Source: Rhodospirillales bacterium (GTDB taxonomy: Bacteria; Pseudomonadota; Alphaproteobacteria; Rhodospirillales; Shumkoniaceae). From it: a stretch of 64,000 bases of DNA. The translations under genes were made by a program, and so were the position numbers. Shown here piece by piece: positions 1-8,674 of the stretch (position 1 is the first letter of the stretch; each line of letters opens with the position of its first letter). Location: positions 20,309 to 84,308 of the forward strand of contig JANQJG010000067.1 of assembly GCA_028281785.1 (NCBI GenBank), given 5' to 3'. The notes under the pieces are model-generated. The model was not told where the DNA came from, made no database searches, and saw only the letters and a list, made by a program, of their open reading frames with translations.

Positions 1-670
1 TGGCGATGACGTCATCCGTATCCACCCATCGCGGCCGCTCCACGCCGGATTCTTCCTTTGCGCGAACCAGGCGGCCTCCAAAGCGGACCGGATAGATCGC
101 ACCCGGGCGCTCGAACTCCCACGGATTGCCATATCGCAGCCAGTTCTCCGGCTGCTCGACCTGCTGGCCTTGCTCGACTCGCTGGGTGAACATCCCGAAC
201 TCATAGCGGATTCCGTAGGCATATCCCGGGTATCCGTGGGTCGCCAACGAATCGAGGAAGCAGGCGGCAAGCCGCCCCAGGCCGCCATTCCCCAGAGCGG
301 CATCGAATTCGATACCGGCGACGGCGTCGATGTCCACGCCCAGCTCGGACAGCACGTCGCGAACGGTCTCGGTCATCCCGAGGTCGAGCAGGGTCTTGTG
401 AAGACGACGCCCGATCAAATACTCCATGGAGAGATAGTAGACCCGCCTCGCGCCGACCCTGTGCTGAGCACGCGCCGTGCTCATCAACCGCTCCCCCAGA
501 ATGCCGCGCAGCAGATAGGCAAGGGCATAGAACCAATCGCGCTCCGTGGCGTCATCAGGGTCTCGGCCGACCACATGCACCATGCAATCGAGAAGCCGGC
601 GCTTGATCGCCCGAGTATCGGTCAGAGGACCTTCCTCCGGGGTGAACTGGGGGTCAACATGAATGTCCAT
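1..670 (-). CDS. glgP: Glycogen/alpha-glucan phosphorylase, N-terminal part (cut by window edge)
   Basis: The reverse strand reads open from an ATG at 670 to the left edge (about 223 codons) and carries the glycogen phosphorylase N-terminal signature: SMEYLIGR, then ALGNGGLGRLAACFLDSLAT and YGIRYEFGMF. The family removes glucose 1-phosphate units from alpha-1,4-glucans using pyridoxal phosphate in the C-terminal domain, which lies outside the window. Full-length members are about 800 residues, so roughly a quarter is present. An AAGGA ribosome binding site sits 5 bases before the ATG. No other glycogen gene is visible. The family call is secure because the motif is nearly invariant. Confidence 0.95.
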   Translation of the reverse strand, partial: MDIHVDPQFTPEEGPLTDTRAIKRRLLDCMVHVVGRDPDDATERDWFYALAYLLRGILGERLMSTARAQHRVGARRVYYLSMEYLIGRRLHKTLLDLGMTETVRDVLSELGVDIDAVAGIEFDAALGNGGLGRLAACFLDSLATHGYPGYAYGIRYEFGMFTQRVEQGQQVEQPENWLRYGNPWEFERPGAIYPVRFGGRLVRAKEESGVERPRWVDTDDVIA

Positions 671-918
671 GTCGGTCCTTATCGCGGTTTCGGATAACGG
701 AACAGCTTGGAGCAGTGGAGTGTTACGCGTCACCGACGCGGTGAAGGTCAACAGGCCCTAAATCAGCCGCCCTCGGTTTCAATGTGATACTTTCAAGTCA
801 GAATCACGAAGCGTTCAAATCATTCGCTCGATCACTTGGGGGCTGGCGAAGCGCCCGTCAACGGATCGGGAAATCAAGATTCAATGCTTCGGCTTCGGCC
901 GTCGGAACGCCAAACTCG

Positions 919-2172
919 TCAATCGAGAGTAGCGTCGAGACTCAGGACCGTTTCGTAAAGCACGTCCACGCCAGCGGCGAGATCGTCGGGCCCTGTCCAT
1001 TCCTCCGGACAGTGGCTCCGCCCATCCCGGCTCGGAACAAGGATCATGCCCATGGGCGCGATATCCGCCATGTGCATGGCATCATGCCCGGCGCCGCAAG
1101 CCATCACCAGATAGCCGTTGCCCGAGTCCTCGGACGCGTTGCGAATGGTATCGCGAACGAACGCGTCGCAGATGGCCGGATTCGCCGTGCTCACGGTCTC
1201 GAACGCGCATGTCAGTTCGAGCGCTGTCGCGATCTCGTTGGTCAGCCGCTCGAGTTCCCCGCTGAACCTCTTGCTCAACTCTTTGGCGTTGGATCTGTGC
1301 TCGACCACAAGGGACACTTCGCCGGGAACCACGTTGAAGGCGTTCGGCGCCACCGCGATCTGACCGACGGTGGCGACGAAATAATCCTCGCCATCCGCGA
1401 ACGCCGTTGCCTTCCCGGACACGCCGTCGACGAACCGCGCGGCGCCGACCAGCGCGTCGTGCCTCAACCCCATCGGTGTCGACCCGGCGTGGTCGGTCCG
1501 CCCGACGAACGTCACGCGATGGCGGGTAATGCCAACGATTTCGGTGACGATTCCGACCGACAAGCCCTTGCTCTCCAAAACCCGGGCCTGCTCGATATGC
1601 AATTCGAGATAGCAGGCCAAGCTCCCTGGCTTCCGCAAGGGTTCAGGACCGAGGAGCGAGGGCACGCCGCCGACGCGCTGGATCGCCTCGCCCAAGGTTT
1701 CGCCGTCCGGCCCCACCCGCTTCAGATCCTCGGTCGATATATGGCCGGACCAGGTCCGGCTGCCGACGCAGGACAGACCGTACTCGCTCGGCTCCTCGGC
1801 CAGGAAGTCGACAACCTCTAGCGGATGCCGGAGCGTGACACCGTAGTCTCCAAGAGTTTGTGCCACTTCGAGGCCGGCCAGCACCCCGGCGATGCCGTCG
1901 AACCGCCCGCCGCCGGACACCGTGTCGCTATGCGAACCGATGACGAGCGGGGGCAGTTCGTCGCGGGATCCCGCGCGCCGGCCTACCAGGTTTCCGCCGG
2001 AATCGATCGACAGCTCGAGTCCGGCTCCGGCAAACTGCTCACCCAGCCAGACCCGCCCCTCCAGGAACAGGTCGGTAAACGATCGGCGGGTATATGGCCG
2101 CTCTCGCTCCGTAAGCTCCGCCAACTCCATTACCCGCCGCCAAAGGCGGTCGCCGTCGATCTTCCCGGTCAT
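919..2172 (-). CDS. Zn-dependent M20-family N-carbamoyl amino acid / allantoate amidohydrolase
   Basis: A 417-residue protein with the metal-ligand pattern of the hydantoinase/carbamoylase branch of peptidase family M20: GSHSDTV (H81, D83), RFDGIAGV (D92), the acidic pair in AEEPSE (E126-E127), LELHIEQ (H192) and a C-terminal GAGHDAMHMA. Family members hydrolyse N-carbamoyl amino acids, ureidopropionate or allantoate, releasing ammonia and carbon dioxide. It starts four bases after the stop of the upstream amidohydrolase, so the two are one operon and plausibly act in sequence: ring opening, then removal of the carbamoyl group. The exact substrate cannot be read from sequence. Confidence 0.9.
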   Translation of the reverse strand: MTGKIDGDRLWRRVMELAELTERERPYTRRSFTDLFLEGRVWLGEQFAGAGLELSIDSGGNLVGRRAGSRDELPPLVIGSHSDTVSGGGRFDGIAGVLAGLEVAQTLGDYGVTLRHPLEVVDFLAEEPSEYGLSCVGSRTWSGHISTEDLKRVGPDGETLGEAIQRVGGVPSLLGPEPLRKPGSLACYLELHIEQARVLESKGLSVGIVTEIVGITRHRVTFVGRTDHAGSTPMGLRHDALVGAARFVDGVSGKATAFADGEDYFVATVGQIAVAPNAFNVVPGEVSLVVEHRSNAKELSKRFSGELERLTNEIATALELTCAFETVSTANPAICDAFVRDTIRNASEDSGNGYLVMACGAGHDAMHMADIAPMGMILVPSRDGRSHCPEEWTGPDDLAAGVDVLYETVLSLDATLD

Positions 2173-2176
2173 CGGC

Positions 2177-3526
2177 TTACAGAATCGGCTTCAGGAACTG
2201 GCCGTCGCCCGGCTGGGCCAACACCTTGTTTCCGTCCCAAACGAGTTTGCCACGGACGAAGGTGCCCGCGATCCGTACGTTGAACTCCATCCCGTCATAG
2301 GGGCTCCAATCGGCCGAGGTGACCGTTTTGGCGGCATCGAAGACGAAACGCCCCGGTTCCAGAATGGCCATGTCGGCATCCGATCCCTCGGCAAGAACGC
2401 CCTTTCTCGGATAGAGCAGGAAGTGCTTGGCGGGGCCCTCGCAGATCAGCTTGGCCACCGTGGTCACCGGCAGGCCGCGCTGTTCACAGCCGGTGTACAA
2501 CGCCGGTATCAACGCCTCCAGGCCCGGCGCGCCGGACGCGTTCTTGAAGATGTTCGGATTGCTTTTGACATCCCGCGGCCAGGCCGAATGGTCGGTCGAG
2601 ACAAAGTCGATATGGCCGGCGGCGACATGGCCCCACATGGCCTCGACCATTTCGCGCGGGCGGATCGGCGGGTTGATCTTACCGAAGGGGCCGACGCGGA
2701 TCATGTCGTCCTCGTCGATCGTCAGATAGTGGACGCAGACCTCGACCGTCGCCTTCACGCCTTGTTTCTTGTAGCTCTCGCAGATCTCGATGCCGCGCGG
2801 GATGGAGCAGTGCACCACATGGGCGCGGCAATTCGCCGCCGCGCCAAGTTCGTAAATTTCGGCCATGGCCAACGCCTCGGCAATCGGCGGTCGGCTCAGG
2901 CCATGGGCGGCGGGGTCCGTGCGTCCCTCCTCCTGAATCTTGGAAACCAGGAAGTCGACCATTTCCTGGTTCTCGTTGTGCACGCCGCAAACGACGCCCG
3001 TCGGTGCCGCCGCCTTGAAAGCGTCGAGCATGTCGATCGGCTTGATGCGCGGGAAGCGGGCCGGATGCGATTCGTAGGTCGAGAACTTGAAGGCGCAGGC
3101 ACCGGCCTCGACCAGGCCCGGGATCTCCTTGACACCGTCCTCCTTGCGGATGGTGGCGAACAGGCCGACGTCCACATGCGCCTCCCTCTCGACCACGCCG
3201 ACCTTGGCTCGGAACAATTCGGCATCGACGATCGGACCGACATCGTCGTAGGGCATGTCGATGATCGTACTGACTCCGCCGGCGGCCGCAGCCATGGAGC
3301 TGCGCGCGATTCCCTCGGGCGGGTTCTGACTGCCGGTATGGACATGGCCGTCGACGACGCCAGGCAGAACATATTTGCCTCGCGCGTCGTAGCTTTCCTT
3401 CGCAGCCGGTGGCGCACCCTCCCCGATCTCACGGATGACACCGTCGGAGACCGCGACGTAACCATCTTCCACCACGCGATCCGGAAGAACCAAATTCCCG
3501 CTTACGACCAGATCCAAATCCGCCAT
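2177..3526 (-). CDS. Cyclic amidohydrolase (dihydroorotase/allantoinase/hydantoinase family)
   Basis: A 449-residue amidohydrolase with an alpha/beta-barrel metal site: DGHVHTG (H61, H63), a candidate carboxylated lysine in AFKFSTY (K147), GVHNEN (H183), AHVVHCS (H236/H239) and the catalytic aspartate in STDHSAW (D312). The family opens cyclic amides such as dihydropyrimidines, hydantoins, allantoin or dihydroorotate. GAGGC lies just before the ATG at 3526. It is first in an operon with the carbamoylase downstream and divergent from a TRAP importer, suggesting uptake and stepwise hydrolysis of a ureide-type compound. Allantoinase versus hydantoinase is not resolved. Confidence 0.9.
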   Translation of the reverse strand: MADLDLVVSGNLVLPDRVVEDGYVAVSDGVIREIGEGAPPAAKESYDARGKYVLPGVVDGHVHTGSQNPPEGIARSSMAAAAGGVSTIIDMPYDDVGPIVDAELFRAKVGVVEREAHVDVGLFATIRKEDGVKEIPGLVEAGACAFKFSTYESHPARFPRIKPIDMLDAFKAAAPTGVVCGVHNENQEMVDFLVSKIQEEGRTDPAAHGLSRPPIAEALAMAEIYELGAAANCRAHVVHCSIPRGIEICESYKKQGVKATVEVCVHYLTIDEDDMIRVGPFGKINPPIRPREMVEAMWGHVAAGHIDFVSTDHSAWPRDVKSNPNIFKNASGAPGLEALIPALYTGCEQRGLPVTTVAKLICEGPAKHFLLYPRKGVLAEGSDADMAILEPGRFVFDAAKTVTSADWSPYDGMEFNVRIAGTFVRGKLVWDGNKVLAQPGDGQFLKPIL

Positions 3527-4006
3527 TTTTTGCCTCGCTTTCCGATTTCTGGACGACTAAGCCGTCGGACGACGGCTGAATTTCCCGGCGGCCCTGTCGT
3601 ATCCCCAGATGCCCCATTGTTCAAGCACGCGGTTCGCCGAAAACGTTTCGCCCGGGTACGAGCAGCGCCTCTTTTGACGGCACCGACACCGGTTTGTGCC
3701 CAAAAACCAAGCGCTGCTGACTTCCATAACTTGGAATGATTAGGAACATCAGGATAGTCAATTGAGAATGAGATGATAAGCAAAGTTATCGTTGTTGGCA
3801 TGAAGATTGATTGTAGCTGTTTGCATCGTTGAACCGTAATGCAGGTGGCACCCCCCACCCTGCAGTCGGTTTTCCTCGCCATGGCAAGCCTTGAGGATCG
3901 AAGAGGATGCTAGAAATTCCCATTCATCCCGGCTCCGTCTATGATCGAGGCTGACTGGGGGGTGCGCATGAGGTAAGACAAGCACCGAATAGGAATGGAG
4001 GTCACA
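3527..4006. promoter_or_regulatory. Divergent intergenic region between amidohydrolase operon and TRAP operon
   Basis: No credible gene is seen in these 480 bases. The middle part (about 3735-3835) is clearly richer in A and T than the flanks, as expected for back-to-back promoters. The right end holds a strong GGAGG (3997-4001) five bases before the ATG at 4007, which decides the start of the binding-protein gene. No operator was identified with confidence. Confidence 0.5.
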
Positions 4007-5113
4007 ATGAAAGAGAATCGGGTCCAAATCGGACGTCCAAGAAAAACCTGCTCGACAAAGTCTTTCGGTCGTCGGCTCGCGGTCGTGGCCACGGGCTTCG
4101 CGGCCCTGCTGGTCCTCGGCGTCGGGGGCACCGCCTCGGCCGCCGATATCACACTGAAGTATACCGACCACGATCCGGGCGGCGGCATGCGGACGACTCT
4201 CATCAAGGAAACCTGGCTGCCGGCGATCGCGGAGCAGAGCGGCGGCAAGATCGCCGTTCAGGATTTCTGGGGCGGCGCCCTGATGGGCTCCAAGGAAGCC
4301 CTCAAGGGCATCGGCGACGGCGTGGCGGATATGGGCTTCGTCTTTCCCGGCCATTATCCGGCGCAGCTTGTCGCGCATTCGGTCTTCAACCTGTTCCCGC
4401 GGGGACCGCAAAACTTCGCCGACATGATCAAGCTCTACCGCGCGGTCTATGAAGAGGTGCCCGAGTTCAAGGCGGAGCTTGAGAAGGCCAACGTCATGAC
4501 GGTCATGATCACGGCCGGCCTACCGGGCGCGTTCGTCGGCACGAAGCCCCTCAAAAGCATCGACGACATCGTCGGCGACAAGTGGCGCGCCGGCGGCAAA
4601 TGGAAGTTGAAATTCCTGGAGAACGCCGGAGCCCTTCCCGTGGCCGTGCCGTGGGGCGACGTTTATGTCGCGCTGCAGACCGGCACCATCGACGGCTGCT
4701 TCACCAACTATGACGGCCTGCATCTGATGAAGTTCGACGAGGTGGGGCAGAACCTCCTGATCTCCAAGGAGTTGTGGTACGCCACGCCGTTCATCCATTT
4801 GATGAACATCGACAAGTTCAACAGCCTGCCGAAGGACGCTCAGGACGCCATCCTCAAGGCGTCCGAGATGGCCGAGCAGGAGTTCTCCGCCGTCTACGAC
4901 GCCGCGTTCGATCAGGTGAAGTCGGCGCAGTTGGCCGCCGGCTATGCCGTGACCGAGATGTCCAAGGACGATCTCATGAAATGGGAGAACGCGGAAAAGC
5001 TGACCGCCCTCCAGGCCGAATGGGTCACGGAGTCGGAAAAGGCCGGCCTCGAGACCGCCGCCCAAGTGATCGAGAAGGTCGCGGCAATCCAGAAGCGGAT
5101 CATGGGCCAGTAG
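4007..5113 (+). CDS. dctP: TRAP transporter solute-binding protein (DctP family)
   Basis: A 368-residue periplasmic binding protein. The N-terminus has a basic region, a hydrophobic stretch (AVVATGFAALLVLGVGG) and an ASA-A type signal-peptidase site before DITLKYTDHDP. The body has the DctP pattern, including the GTIDGCFTNYDGL segment in the C-terminal lobe. It delivers a carboxylate-type ligand to the DctQM permease encoded next. An in-frame ATG at 3995 exists, but GGAGG precisely spaced before 4007 makes the latter the likely start. The neighbouring ureide hydrolases suggest a ureido-acid or related ligand; this is inference. Confidence 0.93.
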   Translation: MKENRVQIGRPRKTCSTKSFGRRLAVVATGFAALLVLGVGGTASAADITLKYTDHDPGGGMRTTLIKETWLPAIAEQSGGKIAVQDFWGGALMGSKEALKGIGDGVADMGFVFPGHYPAQLVAHSVFNLFPRGPQNFADMIKLYRAVYEEVPEFKAELEKANVMTVMITAGLPGAFVGTKPLKSIDDIVGDKWRAGGKWKLKFLENAGALPVAVPWGDVYVALQTGTIDGCFTNYDGLHLMKFDEVGQNLLISKELWYATPFIHLMNIDKFNSLPKDAQDAILKASEMAEQEFSAVYDAAFDQVKSAQLAAGYAVTEMSKDDLMKWENAEKLTALQAEWVTESEKAGLETAAQVIEKVAAIQKRIMGQ

Positions 5114-5155
5114 GGTTAGGGCCGACGCTCATTCAATGAAACCCGCCATCCTCCG

Positions 5156-5183
5156 CCGCCGCCGGCCTTTCCGGTAGCGGCGG
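5156..5183 (+). terminator. Stem-loop between binding-protein and permease genes
   Basis: CCGCCGC (5156-5162) pairs with GCGGCGG (5177-5183), with a short inner CGG/CCG pairing. No T-run follows, so it is more likely a transcript-stabilising or attenuating hairpin that keeps binding-protein mRNA in excess than a complete terminator. Confidence 0.5.
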
Positions 5184-5207
5184 GGGTTCGGCCGGGGGTT
5201 CCGGGGC

Positions 5208-5705
5208 ATGAAGGTTTTCGTACATCGCGTCAATCGCGTGTTGGCCGGCTTTTCGGGCTGGTTGATGCTGGCAATGATGTTGCTGCTCGTTGCCGACTTC
5301 ACGGGCCGCAAGGCGGACATGCCGCTTCATGGCATGGCCGAGCTGTCCGTCTTCGTCATGATGATCGTCATCTATCTCGGCTTCGCGCACTGCGAGGAGC
5401 ACAAAGAGCATGTCGGCCTGGAGATCGTGCTTAACTTTCTGCGGCCGAAGGCGAGAAACATGCTGATCGCCGTGAGCCAGTTCCTCGCGGTCGGAACAAT
5501 CGGCCTCCTGTTCTATGCCGTCACCACGGATGCGTGGTCGTCGTTCCAGACCAAGAGCGCCATCGAGGGCACCGTCGAGCTCCCTATCTGGCCGACCAAG
5601 TTCGTCATGGTCGTCGGCATGGTCTTCTTTTTCCTTCAGGGCCTCCTCAACCTAATTGAGGCGATTCGCCGATTGCGGCAGGACGATCAGCCGAATTCCG
5701 AGTAA
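5208..5705 (+). CDS. dctQ: TRAP transporter small permease (DctQ family)
   Basis: A 165-residue membrane protein with four predicted hydrophobic segments, the usual size and topology of the DctQ subunit that partners the large permease in sodium-driven TRAP uptake. A conserved polar stretch (FAHCEEHKEHVGLEI) follows the second segment, as in other DctQ proteins. It lies 94 bases after the binding-protein gene and 57 bases before dctM. Fourth-segment residues FFFLQGLLNLIEAI resemble the family C-terminus. Confidence 0.9.
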   Translation: MKVFVHRVNRVLAGFSGWLMLAMMLLLVADFTGRKADMPLHGMAELSVFVMMIVIYLGFAHCEEHKEHVGLEIVLNFLRPKARNMLIAVSQFLAVGTIGLLFYAVTTDAWSSFQTKSAIEGTVELPIWPTKFVMVVGMVFFFLQGLLNLIEAIRRLRQDDQPNSE

Positions 5706-5762
5706 CCCCCGTTCCGGGCATTTCCGCCCCGAACGTCAAGGCATCAACCCGAGTCGAAAAAT

Positions 5763-7106
5763 ATGGACTTCCTTACCGGCGGCATTCTTTGCATTGGGTT
5801 GTTGCTGATCACGATGGCCATCGGCATGCCGATCGGCTTGGCCTTTCTGCTCGGCGGTTTCCTGGTCAGCGGCCTGCTTCTCGGCTTCGGCAGCTCCCTC
5901 ACGTTGCTTGGGCAAGCCGCCTATTTCTCGATCGCGGCGCCCACCTGGGCGGCCATCCCGCTGTTCATCCTGATGGGCAGCTTCGCTTCCGGAGGGGGGT
6001 TGGCGCGCCGGGCCTATAACGGCGCGCACGCGGTCAGCCGCGGCCTGCCGGGATCGCTGCTTATCGCGACATGTTTGAGCTGCGGCGTCTTCGGCGCGGT
6101 TTCAGGATCCTCCATCGCGACCACGGCCATCTTCGGCAAGATGGCCCTGCCGGAGATGAACCGGCTGCGCTACGACAAGGCCCTTTCGGTGGGATGCATC
6201 GCCTCGGCCGGCACCTTCGCGTCGATGATTCCGCCCAGCATGATGATGGTCGTCTATGCGCTGTTCACCCAGCAGTCGATCGGCAAGCTGTTCGCGGCCG
6301 GTATCCTGCCGGGGTTGTTGACGGCCGGCGTGTATGCGGCGCTGATCGTCATTCTCGTCAAACGCAAGCCCCATCTGGCCCCCGAGCCCGAAGTCCCGGC
6401 GACGGCGCAATCCGACAGCCCGCCCATCATCGTTCACCGGGCCCGCGAGGCCCTTCAGATGTGGCCGGTGATCGGGATCGCGGTGATCGTGTTGGGGGGG
6501 CTCTACACCGGCTGGTTTACCCCGACCGAAGCCGCCGCCGCCGGCGCTCTGGCGACGTTGGGCTTCGGTTTGCTGTTCGGGGAGTTCAGAACCCTGGGCG
6601 ACGTGACGCGGGCGATGCAGGAATCGGCCAACGTCACGGCTATGCTGTTCCTGATCAATATCGGCGCGCTGTTCTACAGCCGGGTGCTGGCGGTGACGCG
6701 GCTGCCGACGGAACTGACCATGATGCTGCTGACATGGGACGTGCCGCCCATCGTCATCCTGCTGGGAATCATGGCCATCATGTTCTTCCTGGGGATGATC
6801 ATGGTCCCGATCGGCATCTATGCCCTCACCCTGCCGATCATCATGCCCCTGCTGACAAAACTCGGCTACGATCCGATCTGGTTCGGCGTGATCGCGCTGA
6901 AGCTCACCGAAATCGGCGCCATCACCCCGCCCGTCGGGCTGAACGTGTTCGCGATCAAGGGCGTCATCCCCAAGGCCATGAACGTCTCCCTCGAACAGAT
7001 CTACAAGGGCTGTCTGCCCTTCCTTCTGTGCGACATCGTCGTTCTGGCGATCCTGGTAGCGTTCCCGCAGATCTCGCTCTGGCTGCCCAACCTGTTGCTT
7101 GGCTAG
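5763..7106 (+). CDS. dctM: TRAP transporter large permease (DctM family)
   Basis: A 447-residue protein, almost entirely hydrophobic, with about twelve membrane segments. Family hallmarks include GAVSGSSIATTAIFGKMALP, ASAGTFASMIPPSMMMV and, near the C-terminus, ITPPVGLNVFAIKG. DctM forms the transport channel and couples solute uptake to the sodium gradient. The stop at 7104-7106 lies about 40 bases before the insertion-sequence boundary, so the gene is intact. A much longer open frame (6071-8269) overlapping it is accidental. Confidence 0.95.
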   Translation: MDFLTGGILCIGLLLITMAIGMPIGLAFLLGGFLVSGLLLGFGSSLTLLGQAAYFSIAAPTWAAIPLFILMGSFASGGGLARRAYNGAHAVSRGLPGSLLIATCLSCGVFGAVSGSSIATTAIFGKMALPEMNRLRYDKALSVGCIASAGTFASMIPPSMMMVVYALFTQQSIGKLFAAGILPGLLTAGVYAALIVILVKRKPHLAPEPEVPATAQSDSPPIIVHRAREALQMWPVIGIAVIVLGGLYTGWFTPTEAAAAGALATLGFGLLFGEFRTLGDVTRAMQESANVTAMLFLINIGALFYSRVLAVTRLPTELTMMLLTWDVPPIVILLGIMAIMFFLGMIMVPIGIYALTLPIIMPLLTKLGYDPIWFGVIALKLTEIGAITPPVGLNVFAIKGVIPKAMNVSLEQIYKGCLPFLLCDIVVLAILVAFPQISLWLPNLLLG

Positions 7107-7114
7107 TTGTCCGT

Positions 7115-7145
7115 GAACAAAAGTTCTTCGCTTCGCTCGGTGTAC
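7115..7145. repeat. Left-flank palindromic unit shared with 40622-40660
   Basis: The stretch begins GAACAAAAGTTC and ends with CGCTTCGCTCGGTGTAC. Its reverse complement matches 40633-40660 with only a few differences around the shared GAGCGAAGCGAA core. The copy here ends just where the insertion sequence begins, so it may be part of the original target. Confidence 0.45.
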
Positions 7146-7151
7146 ATAGCG

Positions 7152-7174
7152 TAATTCCGGTGGTCACTCTCCCG
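7152..7174 (+). repeat. IS left subterminal inverted repeat
   Basis: TAATTCCGG (7152-7160) directly followed by TGGTCACTCTCCCG (7161-7174). Both blocks recur inverted at the right end, there separated by seven bases. Confidence 0.75.
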
Positions 7175-7234
7175 GTCCTATGCTGCGGGGTCGCGTTGAA
7201 CGCCCCAAAGGGCCTCAAGAAAGGGAGAGTGACC

Positions 7235-8269
7235 ATGACGGAGTATGTCGGATGTGACGTTTCGAAGGAAGAGACGGCTTTCTGCGTGAGAGGGGAGGAC
7301 GGAAGGGTTTTGGCGCGGGGCGAGGCGGCGACCGATCCGGAGGTTTTGCTGGAAGTTCTGAAGCGCCATTGTCGTTGTCCGGGACGGATTGTGATGGAGA
7401 CGGGCACGCAGTCTCATTGGCTGGTTCGCGAGCTTCGTCGAGGCGGACTTCCCGTGGAGTTGATTGATGCGCGCCACGCACATTCGGTGATGAAGTTGCA
7501 GCACAACAAGACGGACGCGGGGGATGCGGATCTTCTGGCGGAGATTGCGCGCACTGGTTTCTGCCGCGCTGTGGCGGTGAAGAGCGCGACCGCGCAAGAG
7601 GGTCGGATGCTCCTCAAGGCGCGTTGCCATTTGGTGCGCCAACGCCGAGACATGGAGAACGTGATCCGCGGCCTCCTGGCGTCGCAGGGCCACCGCTTTC
7701 CCAAGGGTGTGGCGCGGTTTGCCGCTCATGTATGGAGCATCATCGCCGGCGATCCGGACCTGGGCGCGGCGATCGCGCCTCTGCTGGAGGCCCGGGCCGC
7801 CGTGGCGACCTGCCTTGAGGCGCTCGACAGGGCCATCATGAAGCGGGCCAAGGACGACCCGTCGTGCCGGCTGTTGATGACGGCGCCGGGTGTGGGGGCG
7901 GTGACGGCGCTGGCCTTTGTCGCCACCATTGACGATGCCGGGAGGTTCGTCAGATCGCGATCGGTGGGGGCCTATGTCGGCTTGACGACACGACGCAACA
8001 AGTCCGGTGAGATGGACTACACGGGGCGCATCTCCAAGATGGGGGATGGGATGCTGCGTGCCCTTCTCTACGGCGCGGCTCACAGCATGCTGACGAAGGT
8101 CCGCCGGGCGCATCCGTTGACGGACTGGGCGCGCCGGGTGAAGAAACGGACGAGCCACAAGAAAGCCTGCGTGGCGCTGGCGCGCAAGCTGAGCGTGATC
8201 CTGCACCGAATGCTGCTCACCGGCGAAGAGTTCCGCTGGCCTCGGACGAAGGAGACCGCTGCCGCATAG
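7235..8269 (+). CDS. IS110/IS1111-family DEDD transposase
   Basis: A 344-residue recombinase starting at the ATG at 7235, after GGGAGAG. The N-terminal RuvC-like domain shows GCDVSKEE (D8), the acidic METGT segment and NKTDAGDADLLAE. The C-terminal Tnp_20 domain shows TAPGVGAVTALAF and a serine-containing SVGAYVGLTTRRNKSGE. Family members catalyse RNA-guided excision and insertion with help of an element-encoded RNA. The reading frame has no internal stop and the length is typical, so the enzyme is probably functional. Confidence 0.93.
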   Translation: MTEYVGCDVSKEETAFCVRGEDGRVLARGEAATDPEVLLEVLKRHCRCPGRIVMETGTQSHWLVRELRRGGLPVELIDARHAHSVMKLQHNKTDAGDADLLAEIARTGFCRAVAVKSATAQEGRMLLKARCHLVRQRRDMENVIRGLLASQGHRFPKGVARFAAHVWSIIAGDPDLGAAIAPLLEARAAVATCLEALDRAIMKRAKDDPSCRLLMTAPGVGAVTALAFVATIDDAGRFVRSRSVGAYVGLTTRRNKSGEMDYTGRISKMGDGMLRALLYGAAHSMLTKVRRAHPLTDWARRVKKRTSHKKACVALARKLSVILHRMLLTGEEFRWPRTKETAAA

Positions 8270-8483
8270 GATGGAGCGAACCCGCTTCCGCAAGCGCGGG
8301 AACCGTCCCCGCCGGGACGATGGCCAAGGCGAGCCCGCTGAAAAAGTTGCGCGTCCGCTCGGGGACAGCACGAGGTGTACATTGGGAGGCCAAGGTCAAA
8401 GGGCACTATGATGGAGCATGCCGTAGATGTTCACGGCCACGACTTCGGAGACAACCATGTCCCCGGCGGGATCGGTTAAAACT
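8270..8483 (+). ncRNA. Candidate seekRNA/bridge RNA region of the IS right end
   Basis: The region between the transposase stop and the right inverted repeat has no reading frame of note but has perfect small stems: CGCTT-ccgc-AAGCG (8283-8296) and CGTCCC-cgcc-GGGACG (8304-8319). In IS1111-group elements the guide RNA is known to be encoded in this position. Guide loops could not be assigned without the intact target site and related copies. Confidence 0.5.
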
Positions 8484-8513
8484 CGGGAAAGTGACCATTG
8501 ACAACCGGAATTA
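8484..8513 (+). repeat. IS right subterminal inverted repeat
   Basis: CGGGAAAGTGACCA (8484-8497) and CCGGAATTA (8505-8513) are the inverted counterparts of the left-end blocks, with one mismatch in the longer block. Confidence 0.75.
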
Positions 8514-8537
8514 GACAACTTTTACCCGGTTTTGAGT

Positions 8538-8669
8538 GGCCAAATCCGCCCTTGAGGCGGCTCTACGGGCGGATTTGAAGATACTTCCCGCCTGATCCGG
8601 CAGCTACGCCGGATCAGGCGGTGGAGATCCTCAGATGCCCCCAGAGCCGCCGCAAGGGCGGATTTGGCC
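8538..8669. repeat. Nested palindrome, MITE-like, unit A
   Basis: Arms of 27 bases at 8538-8564 and 8643-8669 are inverted copies with a single mismatch (they begin GGCCAAATCCGCCCTTG). Inside lies a perfect 14-base stem: CCGCCTGATCCGGC (8588-8601), six-base loop, GCCGGATCAGGCGG (8608-8621). A short repeat of GGCGGATTTG adjoins the left arm. No coding potential. It could fold into a long cruciform or RNA hairpin, as miniature inverted-repeat elements do. Confidence 0.7.
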
Positions 8670-8674
8670 TTATA

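Larger units (their letters stand above)
7146..8516 (+). mobile_element. IS110-family (IS1111-type) insertion sequence
   Basis: The element comprises a short left non-coding end (about 85 bases), one DEDD transposase gene and a long right non-coding end (about 245 bases). Subterminal inverted repeats are visible: TAATTCCGG plus TGGTCACTCTCCCG (7152-7174) against CGGGAAAGTGACCA plus CCGGAATTA (8484-8513). Subterminal repeats and a long right end are known features of the IS1111 group. Exact outer boundaries are uncertain by several bases because this family makes no clear target duplication. Confidence 0.85.

Noticed and set aside
1118..1363. Small forward frame in the carbamoylase gene
   Set aside because: Antisense of a conserved enzyme, no ribosome site.
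6071..7234. Upstream extension of the transposase frame into dctM
   Set aside because: The translation here is an out-of-frame reading of dctM and lacks any family signal; the transposase starts at 7235.
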